31,687 nt of DNA from Deltaproteobacteria bacterium (GCA_005879255.1 VBKY01000013.1:1-31687), one strand, 5' to 3'. Numbered from the stretch's first letter, positions 8,208 through 18,519 are shown. Program-made: numbers and translations. Notes: generated by a model from the letters alone, not told the origin.

Positions 8208-8622
8208 CACGATTGGTGTCCTCGCCGCCGGGAACGCCATCTGCGCCGTAGGAAATAATATCGTACGCGCCATGATCGCCGGGGCTCTTATAAACATACG
8301 GCTTGCCCCATGGATCGAGCGGAACTTCTTTCTTTAAGTACGGCCCATCCCAACGATCAACTCCGCCGGGCTTCTGTGTCAGGGCCTGGAGCCCTTCCTG
8401 CGTGTTCGGATAACGCCCGACGTCAAGACGAAAAGTATCCAGCGCCACGCCGAAACTCTCTATTTGGATTTTGGCCGATTTGGCAGTGGCTTTCTCGCCT
8501 TGTTTGATATACTGCGGCAGCACTATTCCGGCGAGCAAGCCAATGATGATCACGACGACGATCATCTCGACAAGTGTGAAGCCCTTTTCGTTTTTTATAA
8601 GTTTCTTAGAAAGGTAAGTCAT
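8185..8622 (-). CDS. gspG: Type II secretion major pseudopilin GspG
   Basis: GspG forms the pseudopilus shaft. The 145 residues match the family. The leader ends at Gly14, and mature FTLVEMIVVVIIIGLLAGIV has Glu5. The signature RYPNTQEGLQALTQKPGG and WDGPYLKKEVPLDPWGKPY are diagnostic. The C-terminal ISYGADGVPGGEDTNRDV carries the acidic residues of the conserved calcium site. It overlaps the end of gspF by 17 bases. This is the clearest T2SS-specific marker, separating the locus from a type IV pilus. Confidence 0.97.
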   Translation of the reverse strand: MTYLSKKLIKNEKGFTLVEMIVVVIIIGLLAGIVLPQYIKQGEKATAKSAKIQIESFGVALDTFRLDVGRYPNTQEGLQALTQKPGGVDRWDGPYLKKEVPLDPWGKPYVYKSPGDHGAYDIISYGADGVPGGEDTNRDVTSWEK

Positions 8623-9829
8623 TGATACTAAAGATCGCCAGCAACATGGAAATGACGATAATCCCGATTATCAATCCCATCCCCAAGATCAATACCGGCT
8701 CTAGTAATGCAGTCAATCGTTTTGTCGTTCGTTTGACCTCTTGATCGTAATAGTTCGCAACTTCCGAAAGCATTCCATCCAGTTTACCCGTTTCCTCCCC
8801 CACCGCAATCATGTTCAACGCCAGCGGCGGGAAGAGTCCGCTTTCGCTCAGCGGTCGCGCCATGCCTTTGCCTTCGCGCACACGCACTTGAACTTGGCCG
8901 ATCGCTCTCGATAGCAAACGATTGCTTAGCACAGCCTGAACGGTACTCAACGCTTCGAGCATGGGCACACCGCCCTTCAACAGTGCGGCCAGTGTGCGGG
9001 AAAAACGCGCGGTTTCGAACTTCCTCACCAAGTCGCTGAACAACGGCGCGCGCAGAGACAGCCGGTCCCATTCAGCCCTTCCCTCGGGGCTCCTTACGTA
9101 AAAGATTCCGCCGGCTACGGCGGCGAGAATGACCACCAATGTGACCCATCCGTACTCCGCCAAAAACTGGCTAAACCCGATGACGACCTTGGTGATCCAG
9201 GGGAGAGCCTTGCTATTATCTCGAAAAATTGCGGCAAACTTCGGGATGACAAAGACGAACAAAACCATTAAAGAAATCCCGGCGGCACTGGCCAATATGG
9301 CTGGATAGATCAACGCGGATTTGATGTCTTCTTTGAGCGCAAGGGTGCTCTCCTGATACTCGGCGAGATATCGCAGCACGCCTTCCATGATACCGCCGGC
9401 CTCACCGGCGCGGATCATATTCACATAGATCCTGGGAAACACGTCGGGATGCTCGCCCATGGAAACGGCGAGGGATTTGCCCGCGCGCACGGCTTCGACC
9501 AGAGACTGCACAACTTTGCTCAGCTCGCCGCCTTCGACCAAGCCGCCGAGAATTGACAGGCTGCGGTCGAGCGGCAATCCTGCCGCGAGCAGGGTTGCTA
9601 GCTCGCGGGTGAATTGGAGGAGCTGTTGTTGGTTGACTTTGCGCTTGGAAAAAAGCGGTAGCTGCTGGCGCGCCGCGCCGACGGCGCGCGCGCTGGGTAG
9701 AGCGATGCGCAAGGGCACGCAACCCATCTCGCGCAGACGCAAGATCACGCTTTGCTCGGCGTCGGCTTCCATAACACCTTCGACCACCTTGCCCGCATGA
9801 TCCGCGGCGCGATACTGAAAAAATGCCAT
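8606..9829 (-). CDS. gspF: Type II secretion inner-membrane platform protein GspF
   Basis: GspF is the polytopic inner-membrane core of the assembly platform. The 407 residues match the family. An N-terminal cytoplasmic segment is followed by two T2SSF domains (about 70-195 and 270-400), each ending in hydrophobic helices. Conserved GEESG-type motifs appear as IRAGEAGGIMEGVL and IAVGEETGKLDGML. It starts 118 bases after gspE across a repeat-filled gap and overlaps the gspG start. Confidence 0.96.
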   Translation of the reverse strand: MAFFQYRAADHAGKVVEGVMEADAEQSVILRLREMGCVPLRIALPSARAVGAARQQLPLFSKRKVNQQQLLQFTRELATLLAAGLPLDRSLSILGGLVEGGELSKVVQSLVEAVRAGKSLAVSMGEHPDVFPRIYVNMIRAGEAGGIMEGVLRYLAEYQESTLALKEDIKSALIYPAILASAAGISLMVLFVFVIPKFAAIFRDNSKALPWITKVVIGFSQFLAEYGWVTLVVILAAVAGGIFYVRSPEGRAEWDRLSLRAPLFSDLVRKFETARFSRTLAALLKGGVPMLEALSTVQAVLSNRLLSRAIGQVQVRVREGKGMARPLSESGLFPPLALNMIAVGEETGKLDGMLSEVANYYDQEVKRTTKRLTALLEPVLILGMGLIIGIIVISMLLAIFSINDLPF

Positions 9830-9852
9830 GATTGCTTAGACAAAAAACAGCC

Positions 9853-9939
9853 GTTCAAGGTTCAATCGTTCAAGGGTTCAAGGTAAAAATGCCCCGGATG
9901 CCATCCAACCTTGAACTTTTGAACCTTGAACCTTTGAAC
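9853..9939. repeat. Inverted array of GTTCAAGG-type units between gspE and gspF
   Basis: Left arm 9853-9884 holds four GTTCAAGG-like units (GTTCAAGG, TTCAATCG, TTCAAGGG, TTCAAGG). Right arm 9908-9939 holds the same units inverted (CCTTGAAC and CTTTTGAAC variants). The arms pair imperfectly over about 32 bases around a 23-base loop, so the transcript could form a long hairpin between the gspE and gspF messages. It occupies most of the only gap between E and F. It resembles a dispersed intergenic repeat but no second copy is in this window. Confidence 0.8.
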
Positions 9940-9947
9940 AAAGGTAT

Positions 9948-11645
<1,698 letters not shown>

Positions 11646-11662
11646 GGCTTTTTTCCCTCGAG

Positions 11663-12055
11663 CTATTTGGCTGAGCCGGAACCGGCTCTACCGTAACGGT
11701 CCTCCAACCTGACCACATCGTCGAGCTCGGGCGTTGATACTTCCAAGACGTCGCAATCATCGATCGCGGTCATGCGATGCTTCATCCCGGGAACAATGTG
11801 CAAACATTCGCCCGGCACAAACCGAAGTTTCTGCCGCTCGCCGCCGGTTTCGATGTCCATTTCGAGCACGCCAGACAACAGGCGAATCGTCTCATCCTTC
11901 ACCACGTGATACTGGTAACTCAACGACTCGCCTTTTTTGATGTGTAGAATCTTCCCGACATAGCGCTCGGTATGAGCCCAGATGATTTCATAACCCCAGG
12001 GTTTTTCGACTATTTGTCCCTTATCAATCAAATCGGTTTGCATGATCGGAACCAT
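11663..12055 (-). CDS. Single-domain cupin, mannose-6-phosphate-isomerase type
   Basis: The 130 residues form one cupin barrel like the C-terminal domain of type II phosphomannose isomerase/mannose-1-phosphate guanylyltransferase: EKPWGYEIIWAHTERYVGKI, LSYQYHVVKDETIRLLSGVL, and GECLHIVPGMKHRMTAIDD. It has no nucleotidyltransferase domain, so a role in mannose supply or glycan regulation is possible but unproved. A second ATG four codons in (MQTDL) could be the start; neither has a clear SD. It sits just after a terminator and 17 bases before gspE, so it may lead the T2SS operon. A TATAGT (-10-like) lies within the terminator's 3' arm, though its -35 is poor. Confidence 0.8.
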   Translation of the reverse strand: MVPIMQTDLIDKGQIVEKPWGYEIIWAHTERYVGKILHIKKGESLSYQYHVVKDETIRLLSGVLEMDIETGGERQKLRFVPGECLHIVPGMKHRMTAIDDCDVLEVSTPELDDVVRLEDRYGRAGSGSAK

Positions 12056-12080
12056 GATAGCAAATTCTATTGAGTCAGGG

Positions 12081-12112
12081 AATAAAAACTATAACCCGAA
12101 CCGAGGGGTTAT
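12081..12112 (-). terminator. Rho-independent terminator after the O-antigen ligase gene
   Basis: On the minus strand ATAACCC (12106-12112) pairs with GGGTTAT (12091-12097) around an 8-base loop and is followed by AGTTTTTATT. It lies 77 bases past the ligase stop and 26 bases before the cupin start, separating polysaccharide and T2SS transcripts. Confidence 0.72.
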
Positions 12113-12188
12113 CAGAGGCCATTCTGCCCTAACCGCAAGCAGACCGGAAGCTTCTGCGTGATCTGCCGACTCTATGAACAATGGGTAC

Positions 12189-13430
12189 TCATGAACCGTT
12201 GGCATTAGATGCTACTCTCTCTGGCCTGGAAGAATAAATGTAAGCCAGAGCAAAAAGACTAAAAAAAAGGATTCGGGTTTCATGATGGTAGAAGGGAATG
12301 TCCCCAACCCCTGCGACAATCGCAGCAATCCATGACGCGGAAACCGCAAATCCCGCAAGCCGTTCAGCCCCATCGCACCTAATTGCAGCTTGCGACACAC
12401 GGAGCAGAGTTTGACCGATCAACCAAAGAAACGAAAGCAATCCCAAAAGACCAGTTTCCGCAAACAGTTCAACATAAACGTTATGCGTATGCCAAATTGG
12501 GCTGTCCTCGAGCACAGTACCTTCGAGACGACTCCGAAGCGATTCCTTCAAGCGGCCACGACCATAACCCACGCCCAGCACAGGATTTTCCAGGCCCAGC
12601 TGTAACGAGCTTTTCAATAGTTGGACCCGCTCGCTAATGGATTGATCGCTCAGCGGCTGACTAATCGTGAGAAGGCGACTTCGTAGCGACGGCGCAACCA
12701 GCACGCATGTCGTTGTTAGCGCGCTGATAACGGCTATATATTTCCATTTTTTTGTCGTCACCGCCAGATAAACCATCGACGCCCCCCAACCCAGCCAAGC
12801 GCCGCGAGAAAAGGTCAAAATGAGTGCCAGCATCTGACCGGCACATGAGAGTAAACCCAGAGCGCGCCACCAACCCGCATTGACGATCGTAACCAATAGG
12901 CACAACGGAATACTCATCGCCAAGACATAACCCGCGGTATTCCAGGAATCCAAGGGAAACGCAAAACGGTGCGAAAGATCGAAGTTGAGAATTAAAGGAT
13001 CACGCAGGAAGCCGCGCGCGACCAGGACCAGCGGCACTAACCCCAGCAGCAAAGGTAGCCATCGTCTTTGTGGACCGGATGAAAAAAGATCGACCAGCAT
13101 GACGGCGTGGGCGCAGCCAAAGAAAAAATATCGATAATCTCCCGCCTGATGAAAATCCGGCAGCAGAGACAAGGTGACAAGCGTGAAAAATAAAAAAAGC
13201 GGCGCGAGAGAACGCAACCTGGATAATCCGGTAACGGCCCAACCACTGCGAACTAGTAATACTAATTTCAGCACCAGCCAGAAAAAAAACGTCGTCCGTG
13301 AGATGCTCCAAGCGCTGATGGTGCCGCCGCCGGGAACGATGAATTCCACTCTGCCGACGCCGAGCAAGGCAACGGATAGTGCAAGCGCCGCGATTAACCC
13401 TCGCTCCCACCATAGTGCGAATTTTTGCAT
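12189..13430 (-). CDS. O-antigen ligase / polymerase family membrane protein (Wzy_C)
   Basis: The 413 residues form a polytopic inner-membrane protein with about 11-12 hydrophobic segments. The Wzy_C/O-antigen ligase signature is visible: SRGAWLGWGASMVYL in one helix, and after a long periplasmic loop (about 260-330) the motif HTHNVYVELFAETGLLGL. Such proteins either polymerise lipid-linked repeat units or attach glycan to an acceptor, and the sequence alone does not decide between WaaL-like and Wzy-like. The C-terminus contains T8 at 12261-12268. It lies 75 bases after the initiating phosphotransferase gene, and a terminator follows. No strong SD was seen at the ATG, so the start is less certain. 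Confidence 0.88.
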   Translation of the reverse strand: MQKFALWWERGLIAALALSVALLGVGRVEFIVPGGGTISAWSISRTTFFFWLVLKLVLLVRSGWAVTGLSRLRSLAPLFLFFTLVTLSLLPDFHQAGDYRYFFFGCAHAVMLVDLFSSGPQRRWLPLLLGLVPLVLVARGFLRDPLILNFDLSHRFAFPLDSWNTAGYVLAMSIPLCLLVTIVNAGWWRALGLLSCAGQMLALILTFSRGAWLGWGASMVYLAVTTKKWKYIAVISALTTTCVLVAPSLRSRLLTISQPLSDQSISERVQLLKSSLQLGLENPVLGVGYGRGRLKESLRSRLEGTVLEDSPIWHTHNVYVELFAETGLLGLLSFLWLIGQTLLRVSQAAIRCDGAERLAGFAVSASWIAAIVAGVGDIPFYHHETRILFFSLFALAYIYSSRPERVASNANGS

Positions 13431-13505
13431 GTCCGAGGCGCCGAGGATGTCCGGTTAAAATAACAGTCGAAGACAGCAGATAGGCCAAGCTATAAGCGAT
13501 TCGCC

Positions 13506-14912
13506 CTACGAGTGACTCGCTCGATTATTGCGGAAGCCGGCGAACAAAGTCCGCGCGAGAATTTTTATATCGCGCCACAACGACCAGTTCTCAATATAGT
13601 CGAGATCGTACTCGATGCGACTTGCTAACGACGTATTGCCGCGCCACCCATGGATCTGCGCCCACCCCGTCATGCCCGCTTTTACCTTGTGGCGCAGCAT
13701 GTATTTGGGAATCGATTTGCGAAATTCATTGATCAAAGGAGGTCTTTCCGGACGCGGACCCACGAGACTCATCTCACCGCGCAGCACATTGATCAATTGG
13801 GGCAGTTCATCCAAGTTAGTCTGCCTTAGCCAGCGTCCAACAGGAGTGACCCGCGGGTCGTCTTCCGCCGCCCAAACCGGACCGGTGGATTGCTCGGCAT
13901 CCTCGACCATGCTGCGAAACTTAAGCATGACAAATCGACGACCGTCCAGGCCCATGCGCTCCTGTCGGTAAAATATCGGCCCGCCTGATGAGCACTTAAT
14001 CGCGATGGTAATGAGTAACATGACGGGCGCGAAAATGACCAGAGCTAGCGCGCCCAAGGACAAATCGACACCTCGTTTCAAAAACGCGTTCCAACCAGCA
14101 TGCGGAGACGACTGCAGACTAATGATTTGAAGCCCATCGAATTCCTCGACACTGCCACGTAGCGTCGCCATTTCTCCCAAGTCGGGCACGAAGTGTATGG
14201 TTACGGGCTCGTCGCCGAGCCATTCTTGAATTTGCCGCAACTTCGCCGCCTGTTCGAGCGGCAATGCGACGAAGACTTGGTCAATGGTGCCGCCGCGGAT
14301 GAGCGTGGCGAGTTCTTCTTCGCCAGCGATCCTAGTGACCTCATCCGTCAAGCTAGGAGGAACTTCGCCTTCAGTTAAATAAAATCCGACAATTCTCAGT
14401 CCCAGACGTTTATAGGATTTCAATCTATTTGCGAGCGAGCCGGCCAAAGTTGGCGTGCCGATAATCAACACATGTCGTAAATTGTAGCCGCGGCGGCGCG
14501 CTAATCGGAGTCCTTCACGGAAGACATGATGACTCAGGCTCACCAAGAACAAACTCGAGCACCAAAACACCACGACGACGATCCGCGATAGAACTACCTC
14601 GTGAATAATAAATAGGACCGCCAAAAAAATCAGCAGCGCGATCGCGGAGCACTTGATGAGCTCCAAGGTCTCACGGTGATGCGTCGAGAGCCGGCGCGGG
14701 CGATAAAAATCGGCCCATTCAAAGACGACCGCCCATACGCCAAGAATGATCAGCCATGCAATGACGTAATGTCGAGCAATAAACGGTTCTGACGTATCAA
14801 AAAGACCAGTATGAAATCGCGCCGTATAGGCCAGCCACCAAGCAAAGCTCACGAAGCACAAGTCGCTCGTCAGCAGTAGCCCTTTGAAAAACTCATTGTG
14901 CTTTTTAAGCAT
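13506..14912 (-). CDS. Polyprenyl-phosphate sugar-1-phosphate transferase (WcaJ/WbaP-like)
   Basis: This enzyme starts glycan assembly by moving a sugar-1-phosphate from a nucleotide sugar onto undecaprenyl phosphate. The 468 residues show four N-terminal membrane helices (about 10-130), a Rossmann-like CoA-binding/NAD-like domain (about 140-260, HVLIIGTPTLAGSLANRL), a further membrane hairpin (about 280-305), and the bacterial sugar transferase domain with GPIFYRQERMG, LKFRSM, DELPQLINVLRGEMSLVG, RPERPP and GMTGWAQIHGWRG. It is the large, five-segment polyPT class. It starts 3 bases after the upstream glycosyltransferase stop. The donor sugar cannot be read from sequence; glucose-1-phosphate is the most common in this class. 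Confidence 0.93.
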   Translation of the reverse strand: MLKKHNEFFKGLLLTSDLCFVSFAWWLAYTARFHTGLFDTSEPFIARHYVIAWLIILGVWAVVFEWADFYRPRRLSTHHRETLELIKCSAIALLIFLAVLFIIHEVVLSRIVVVVFWCSSLFLVSLSHHVFREGLRLARRRGYNLRHVLIIGTPTLAGSLANRLKSYKRLGLRIVGFYLTEGEVPPSLTDEVTRIAGEEELATLIRGGTIDQVFVALPLEQAAKLRQIQEWLGDEPVTIHFVPDLGEMATLRGSVEEFDGLQIISLQSSPHAGWNAFLKRGVDLSLGALALVIFAPVMLLITIAIKCSSGGPIFYRQERMGLDGRRFVMLKFRSMVEDAEQSTGPVWAAEDDPRVTPVGRWLRQTNLDELPQLINVLRGEMSLVGPRPERPPLINEFRKSIPKYMLRHKVKAGMTGWAQIHGWRGNTSLASRIEYDLDYIENWSLWRDIKILARTLFAGFRNNRASHS

Positions 14913-14915
14913 GGC

Positions 14916-16043
14916 TTAGCGATTCCGACGAAACTGATTCACGCAAACGTCAATATACTCGGCCATTTCCCGCTTGAATCTTTCGCGTGAAAACTTCAAA
15001 GCGTGTTGTCGAATCTGATCGGGGACAAATTCGCTCTGGCTTTTCTGGTAAAGCTCAACCGCGGCAATCAGACTTTCCGCTCGCTGTTCCAAAAAAAAAA
15101 GCCCTGTCGGGTACTGTTGCGATGCGGCACGATCGAAACCGATAACCGTTTCAAGCAATCCACCCTTTCCGTAGCCAATCACTGGCCTGCCGCTCGCCTG
15201 AGCTTCCAAAGACACGATGCCAAAATCCTCCTCTCCTGGAAATAACAGCGCCCGGCAATTGGCATAAAGTTCCGCTAAACGTGCATCATCCACCCAGCCG
15301 AGAAATTCAATATTTGACGCTGCGGTCTTCTCCAGAGCTTTTCTCAGCGGACCATCGCCGGCAATCTTAAGAGGTAGTTTTAGCGCATTGAATGCTTGTA
15401 TCGCAATATCGATTCTCTTGTAAGGCACCAAAGAGGAAACCACTAAATAGTAGGAGTCTGGCCGGTCCCGAATAAAGAATCGCTGCGTATCAACAGGCGG
15501 ATAGATAACAGCCGCTTCCCGACCGTACAACTTGTGGATTTTTGCCGCGATATTTTGCGAATCCGCGACCAGATAGTCAATAGTTTGTGAAGAGCGAACG
15601 TCCCAGTTTTGAAGATAACGGCGAAACGTCGCCATGCCGATTCGAGCCAACCTGGAGCTATCCGATCCGAAATAAGCGCCGTGCAGGTCCCAGACGTAAC
15701 GCATGGGTGCATAAATATATGCAATGTGAAGCGCTTTATGGGCATGAACGCCCTTGGCAACGCAATGGCTGCTAGACAGCACAAGATCATAGTCTCTTAG
15801 ATCAAACCTTTCGATCGTACGAGGGAACAAAGGCAGATAATAACGATACGTCCGTCCGACCCACGGCATTCGGTTCACCCACGAAGTATGAATTTTCATC
15901 CGCCGAATGATTGAAGAGACTCCGTCGGGAGCATAAATCAAGGTATAAAGGTCGGCCTCAGGAAAAAGTTCGCAGAAAACCTCGAGACATTTTTCTCCAC
16001 CCCTCATCCCAAGGAGCCAATCATGAACGAGGGCAATCTTCAT
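14916..16043 (-). CDS. Family 4 glycosyltransferase with a T10 tract in its coding strand
   Basis: A retaining GT-B glycosyltransferase of 375 residues. The N-terminal half has MKIALVHDWLLGMRGGEKCL and the C-terminal Glycos_transf_1 half has YLVVSSLVPYKRIDIAIQAF, LKIAGDGPLRKALE and the EX7E-like FPGEEDFGIVSLEAQASGRP. It resembles WbaZ/mannosyltransferase-type enzymes of O-antigen clusters, but the donor is unknown. An upstream in-frame ATG (16082) would add 13 residues before the obvious MKIALVHDW start, so I use 16043. A run of ten T in the coding strand (15091-15100) encodes Leu-Phe-Phe-Leu and could allow slippage. The sugar phosphotransferase gene follows after 3 bases. Confidence 0.92.
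   Translation of the reverse strand: MKIALVHDWLLGMRGGEKCLEVFCELFPEADLYTLIYAPDGVSSIIRRMKIHTSWVNRMPWVGRTYRYYLPLFPRTIERFDLRDYDLVLSSSHCVAKGVHAHKALHIAYIYAPMRYVWDLHGAYFGSDSSRLARIGMATFRRYLQNWDVRSSQTIDYLVADSQNIAAKIHKLYGREAAVIYPPVDTQRFFIRDRPDSYYLVVSSLVPYKRIDIAIQAFNALKLPLKIAGDGPLRKALEKTAASNIEFLGWVDDARLAELYANCRALLFPGEEDFGIVSLEAQASGRPVIGYGKGGLLETVIGFDRAASQQYPTGLFFLEQRAESLIAAVELYQKSQSEFVPDQIRQHALKFSRERFKREMAEYIDVCVNQFRRNR
15091..15100 (-). repeat. Ten-base homopolymer (T10 in coding strand) inside a glycosyltransferase gene
   Basis: Ten consecutive A on the plus strand read as T10 in the gene, in the codons for GLFFLEQ. It is the longest mononucleotide run in the window; the next longest are 8. The frame is ON as assembled. 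A one-base change would truncate the C-terminal domain. Confidence 0.9.
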
Positions 16044-16376
16044 CGAGCGACATCCATGAGTTAAAACCGGAGCGCATTTCACGGACCATCAAAGCTGATC
16101 CGTAACGGCCACTGGCTCGCCACGATAACCCTACTTTGTCGCCTTCCGTTTTGCTGCAACTCGGCGAGTTGATGCGTGCCAATCCTGAAGGTCATCGCTC
16201 GGTGCTCCGAACCGGATTATCGAACATCGATCCTATCGTTCTGCACAAAGCGGAGACTCCGCATACATTTTCGCTATATGTTCTATCCGACTAAATGATG
16301 AGGTCCTTTCCGTCTGTGCGAAACGAATCAAAATCGTTTCAACCATTTTCCACGTGAGCGAGTTCATCCCAGGGAA
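16044..16376. other. Intergenic stretch with a protein-like start-less frame and a hairpin
   Basis: The 333 bases between the SPOR lipoprotein and the glycosyltransferase contain no gene I can name. A plus-strand frame at 16106-16294 (63 codons, no start before an internal ATG) reads like protein (for example QLGELMRANPEGHRS), but it has no SD and no recognised family, so it may be a remnant or chance. A 7-bp stem GAAACGA/TCGTTTC lies at 16320-16340 with a 7-base loop and no T tract on the minus strand, so I do not call it a terminator. Confidence 0.4.
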
Positions 16377-17249
16377 TTAACGGCTGGTGACGACGGCTCG
16401 TTCCAGCTTTTCGGCGGTTCTTAGGGTTACTCGGAGCTTCTCGGCCTCCGCTCGCTGCTCGAAACGACCGACGCGGACTCGGTGCAATTCTTTTCCCTTA
16501 ACATTAGTTGCCGTTACGTAAGCGTCGTAACCTTTATCTTTTAGTTTCTTGACCAAGCTCGCGGCAACTTTTTTCTCCGCGTAAGAGCCCAATTGAACCG
16601 ACCACGGAGCGCTACCGCCGTCGACGGAGCCGGCGGGTTTATTCGTTCTTGCTGCTGTCTGACCTGCTACGTCTTTCTTCAAAGGCGCTTTTCCAGCGCT
16701 CGCAGATTGTGTCTCAGATTTCTCGGTTTTTTCGGAACGTTGAGTAGCAGCGGCAGCGTCCGCAGTAACTTCACTGCCTTCGGACACGGTTACCGGGAGC
16801 ACGAGCTTGGCACCTTTTTTCTCGGGAAACCACGCCGAATGTTCCTGAACCAATGTCACCTCCAGTGTGTGCCGTCCAGGTTCTGCGGGAGCTTGAATAG
16901 TCGCTTTCAGATTCACCGACTCACCCGGCTTCAGGTCTCGGGGCAAGGGCGTGCGCAGACCGTCAAAAACAACCGTCGCCCCTTTTCGATTCAACCAGTG
17001 GTAGGAAAGGTGTACGGCATAGCGATCTTGATTGTCGGGCTTGCTAGGCCAAGTCACGGGACTGACGTTTTTGACCGTGATATCCGCGGAAACGGTTTTG
17101 CCGCTCTTCATATCCGAGGCGACATTGTGGGACTCGAAAGCCACCTGAAAACCGGATTCCGGCAGCTGCTTCGCTCCCGTATCGCCGCAGCCCAAGAGCC
17201 CGCCGAGAACGAAAGGCATCGTGCCCACTATAAGTCGACGTATGATCAT
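16377..17249 (-). CDS. Lipoprotein with an Ig-like domain and a C-terminal SPOR domain
   Basis: From the Met at 17249 (290 residues) the protein starts MIIRRLIVGTMPFVLGGLLG followed by Cys, a lipoprotein signal with a lipobox ending in LLGC. A beta-sandwich domain follows (about 25-150) with VKNVSPVTWPSKPDNQDRY, LSYHWLNRKGATVVFDGLRT and PGESVNLKATIQAPAEPG. This domain type occurs in proteins of surface-glycan loci; its ligand is unknown to me. A Lys/Ser/Thr/Ala-rich linker (about 150-210) leads to a SPOR domain (about 212-290, APWSVQLGSYAEKKVAASLV), which in known proteins binds denuded peptidoglycan. The frame is open 14 codons upstream (to 17291), but the lipoprotein start is more likely. 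It lies between two glycosyltransferase genes on the same strand. Confidence 0.85.
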   Translation of the reverse strand: MIIRRLIVGTMPFVLGGLLGCGDTGAKQLPESGFQVAFESHNVASDMKSGKTVSADITVKNVSPVTWPSKPDNQDRYAVHLSYHWLNRKGATVVFDGLRTPLPRDLKPGESVNLKATIQAPAEPGRHTLEVTLVQEHSAWFPEKKGAKLVLPVTVSEGSEVTADAAAATQRSEKTEKSETQSASAGKAPLKKDVAGQTAARTNKPAGSVDGGSAPWSVQLGSYAEKKVAASLVKKLKDKGYDAYVTATNVKGKELHRVRVGRFEQRAEAEKLRVTLRTAEKLERAVVTSR

Positions 17250-17367
17250 TGTATTTCTTGGCCTGTCACAGTTACCGAGTTTCCCAACCAAAATATTATT
17301 AAGGACAAGCCCATCGTGTCCGACCGGTCGGGCTCTCCCTCCGACTATTGAAGCGTGAATATCCGGG

Positions 17368-18519
17368 CTAATTGGCTGGCCTTAGGACTTCGTCAAATAC
17401 TTTGAGGGTTTCCTGTGCCGTTTTTTCCCAGTTAAAAAGTTTAGCCCTCTCCGTACCCTTCTGGATCAAGGACCACCGTAATTCTTCATGTTTTAAAACC
17501 CGATCCATCCCTTCAGCAATGCTCTGAACATCTTTGGGGTCGACGTAACAAGCCGCGTCACCGCAAACCTCCGGCAAAGAGGCCGCGCGAGATGCGATCA
17601 CGGGACAACCGCAGGCCATCGCCTCGAGCGGCGGAAGTCCAAAGCCCTCGTAAAGGGACGGATAAACAAGGACGCTCGCCAGATTGTAGATCTGCGCAAG
17701 CCTATAAGTCTCCACGTAATCCACGATAGTTATATGGCTGCCGAGTTGCTCTCCAACCGATCGGTCGCCCTCACCCCACCCGCGCGGCCCGACCAGTACC
17801 AGACCGAATTCGCTGCGAATCTGTTGCGGCAATTCCGCGTACGCGCGAACAAGCGCATCGAGGTTCTTTCTGGGCTCTCTCGTTCCCACGAAGAGAATGA
17901 ACTTTTCAGGCAGGCCCAACTCGCGCGTGCACGATTCCAGTGCCTCCCTTGGATAAGTTTTAAATACGTCATGATCGACGCCAAGATGGACCGGCGTAAT
18001 CATCTCGTCGGGCAGGCCGAGTAATCCCGTAGCTTCGCTCTTAATGTAAACAGAGTCGGTGATAATTCGGTCGGAGCGTCGGATGTTTTTAGAAAAGTTT
18101 TTTTCAAAATACTGGACTCTGTCTTTCGGATGCGTCTCGGGAAAGAGTCGGAATGAAAAGTCATGCACGGTAGTGACAATTTTTTTAGCGCTGATCTTTA
18201 CAGGGATGAAGTTAGGCTCGAAGTAAAGGTCAAACTCCGAATGAAAAAGTCCGGAAAGAGCGAATACACTTTGCCTTACCGCGTTTCTAAACCATGGAGT
18301 TTTGGGCAGCTGATTTCTTAACCGCTGGATCGGGTGGTCGGAGCCTACCAGATTTTTGCTGAAAAACCCGTAGTAGTACGTGTATTCGTTATGATCATCC
18401 AACAAATTAAAGTACCGTGTTAACTGGCTTATGTAGTGCCCAACCCCGGTAAGAGAACCCTGAAGCGGGATCGTATTGATAACGATTCTTTTCGTGGGAA
18501 CTTCACTAGACTGCGCCAT
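17368..18519 (-). CDS. Family 4 glycosyltransferase, MtfB/mannosyltransferase-like
   Basis: A GT-B enzyme of 383 residues. N-terminal features include [20 protein letters not shown], where the GxGxY donor/acceptor loop is seen, and [16 protein letters not shown]. The C-terminal domain has [20 protein letters not shown], then [20 protein letters not shown], the retaining EX7E motif, and [18 protein letters not shown]. These are hallmarks of the MtfB-like mannosyl- and rhamnosyltransferases of O-antigen loci. An AGGGA lies about 5 bases from the ATG. It is the first gene of the minus-strand polysaccharide block, facing the divergent plus-strand block across 317 bases, and is followed by the SPOR lipoprotein. 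Confidence 0.92.
   Translation of the reverse strand: MAQSSEVPTKRIVINTIPLQGSLTGVGHYISQLTRYFNLLDDHNEYTYYYGFFSKNLVGSDHPIQRLRNQLPKTPWFRNAVRQSVFALSGLFHSEFDLYFEPNFIPVKISAKKIVTTVHDFSFRLFPETHPKDRVQYFEKNFSKNIRRSDRIITDSVYIKSEATGLLGLPDEMITPVHLGVDHDVFKTYPREALESCTRELGLPEKFILFVGTREPRKNLDALVRAYAELPQQIRSEFGLVLVGPRGWGEGDRSVGEQLGSHITIVDYVETYRLAQIYNLASVLVYPSLYEGFGLPPLEAMACGCPVIASRAASLPEVCGDAACYVDPKDVQSIAEGMDRVLKHEELRWSLIQKGTERAKLFNWEKTAQETLKVFDEVLRPAN

Noticed and set aside
16593..17351. A 252-codon plus-strand frame opposite the SPOR lipoprotein
   Set aside because: No domain; the minus frame has a lipobox and a clear SPOR domain.
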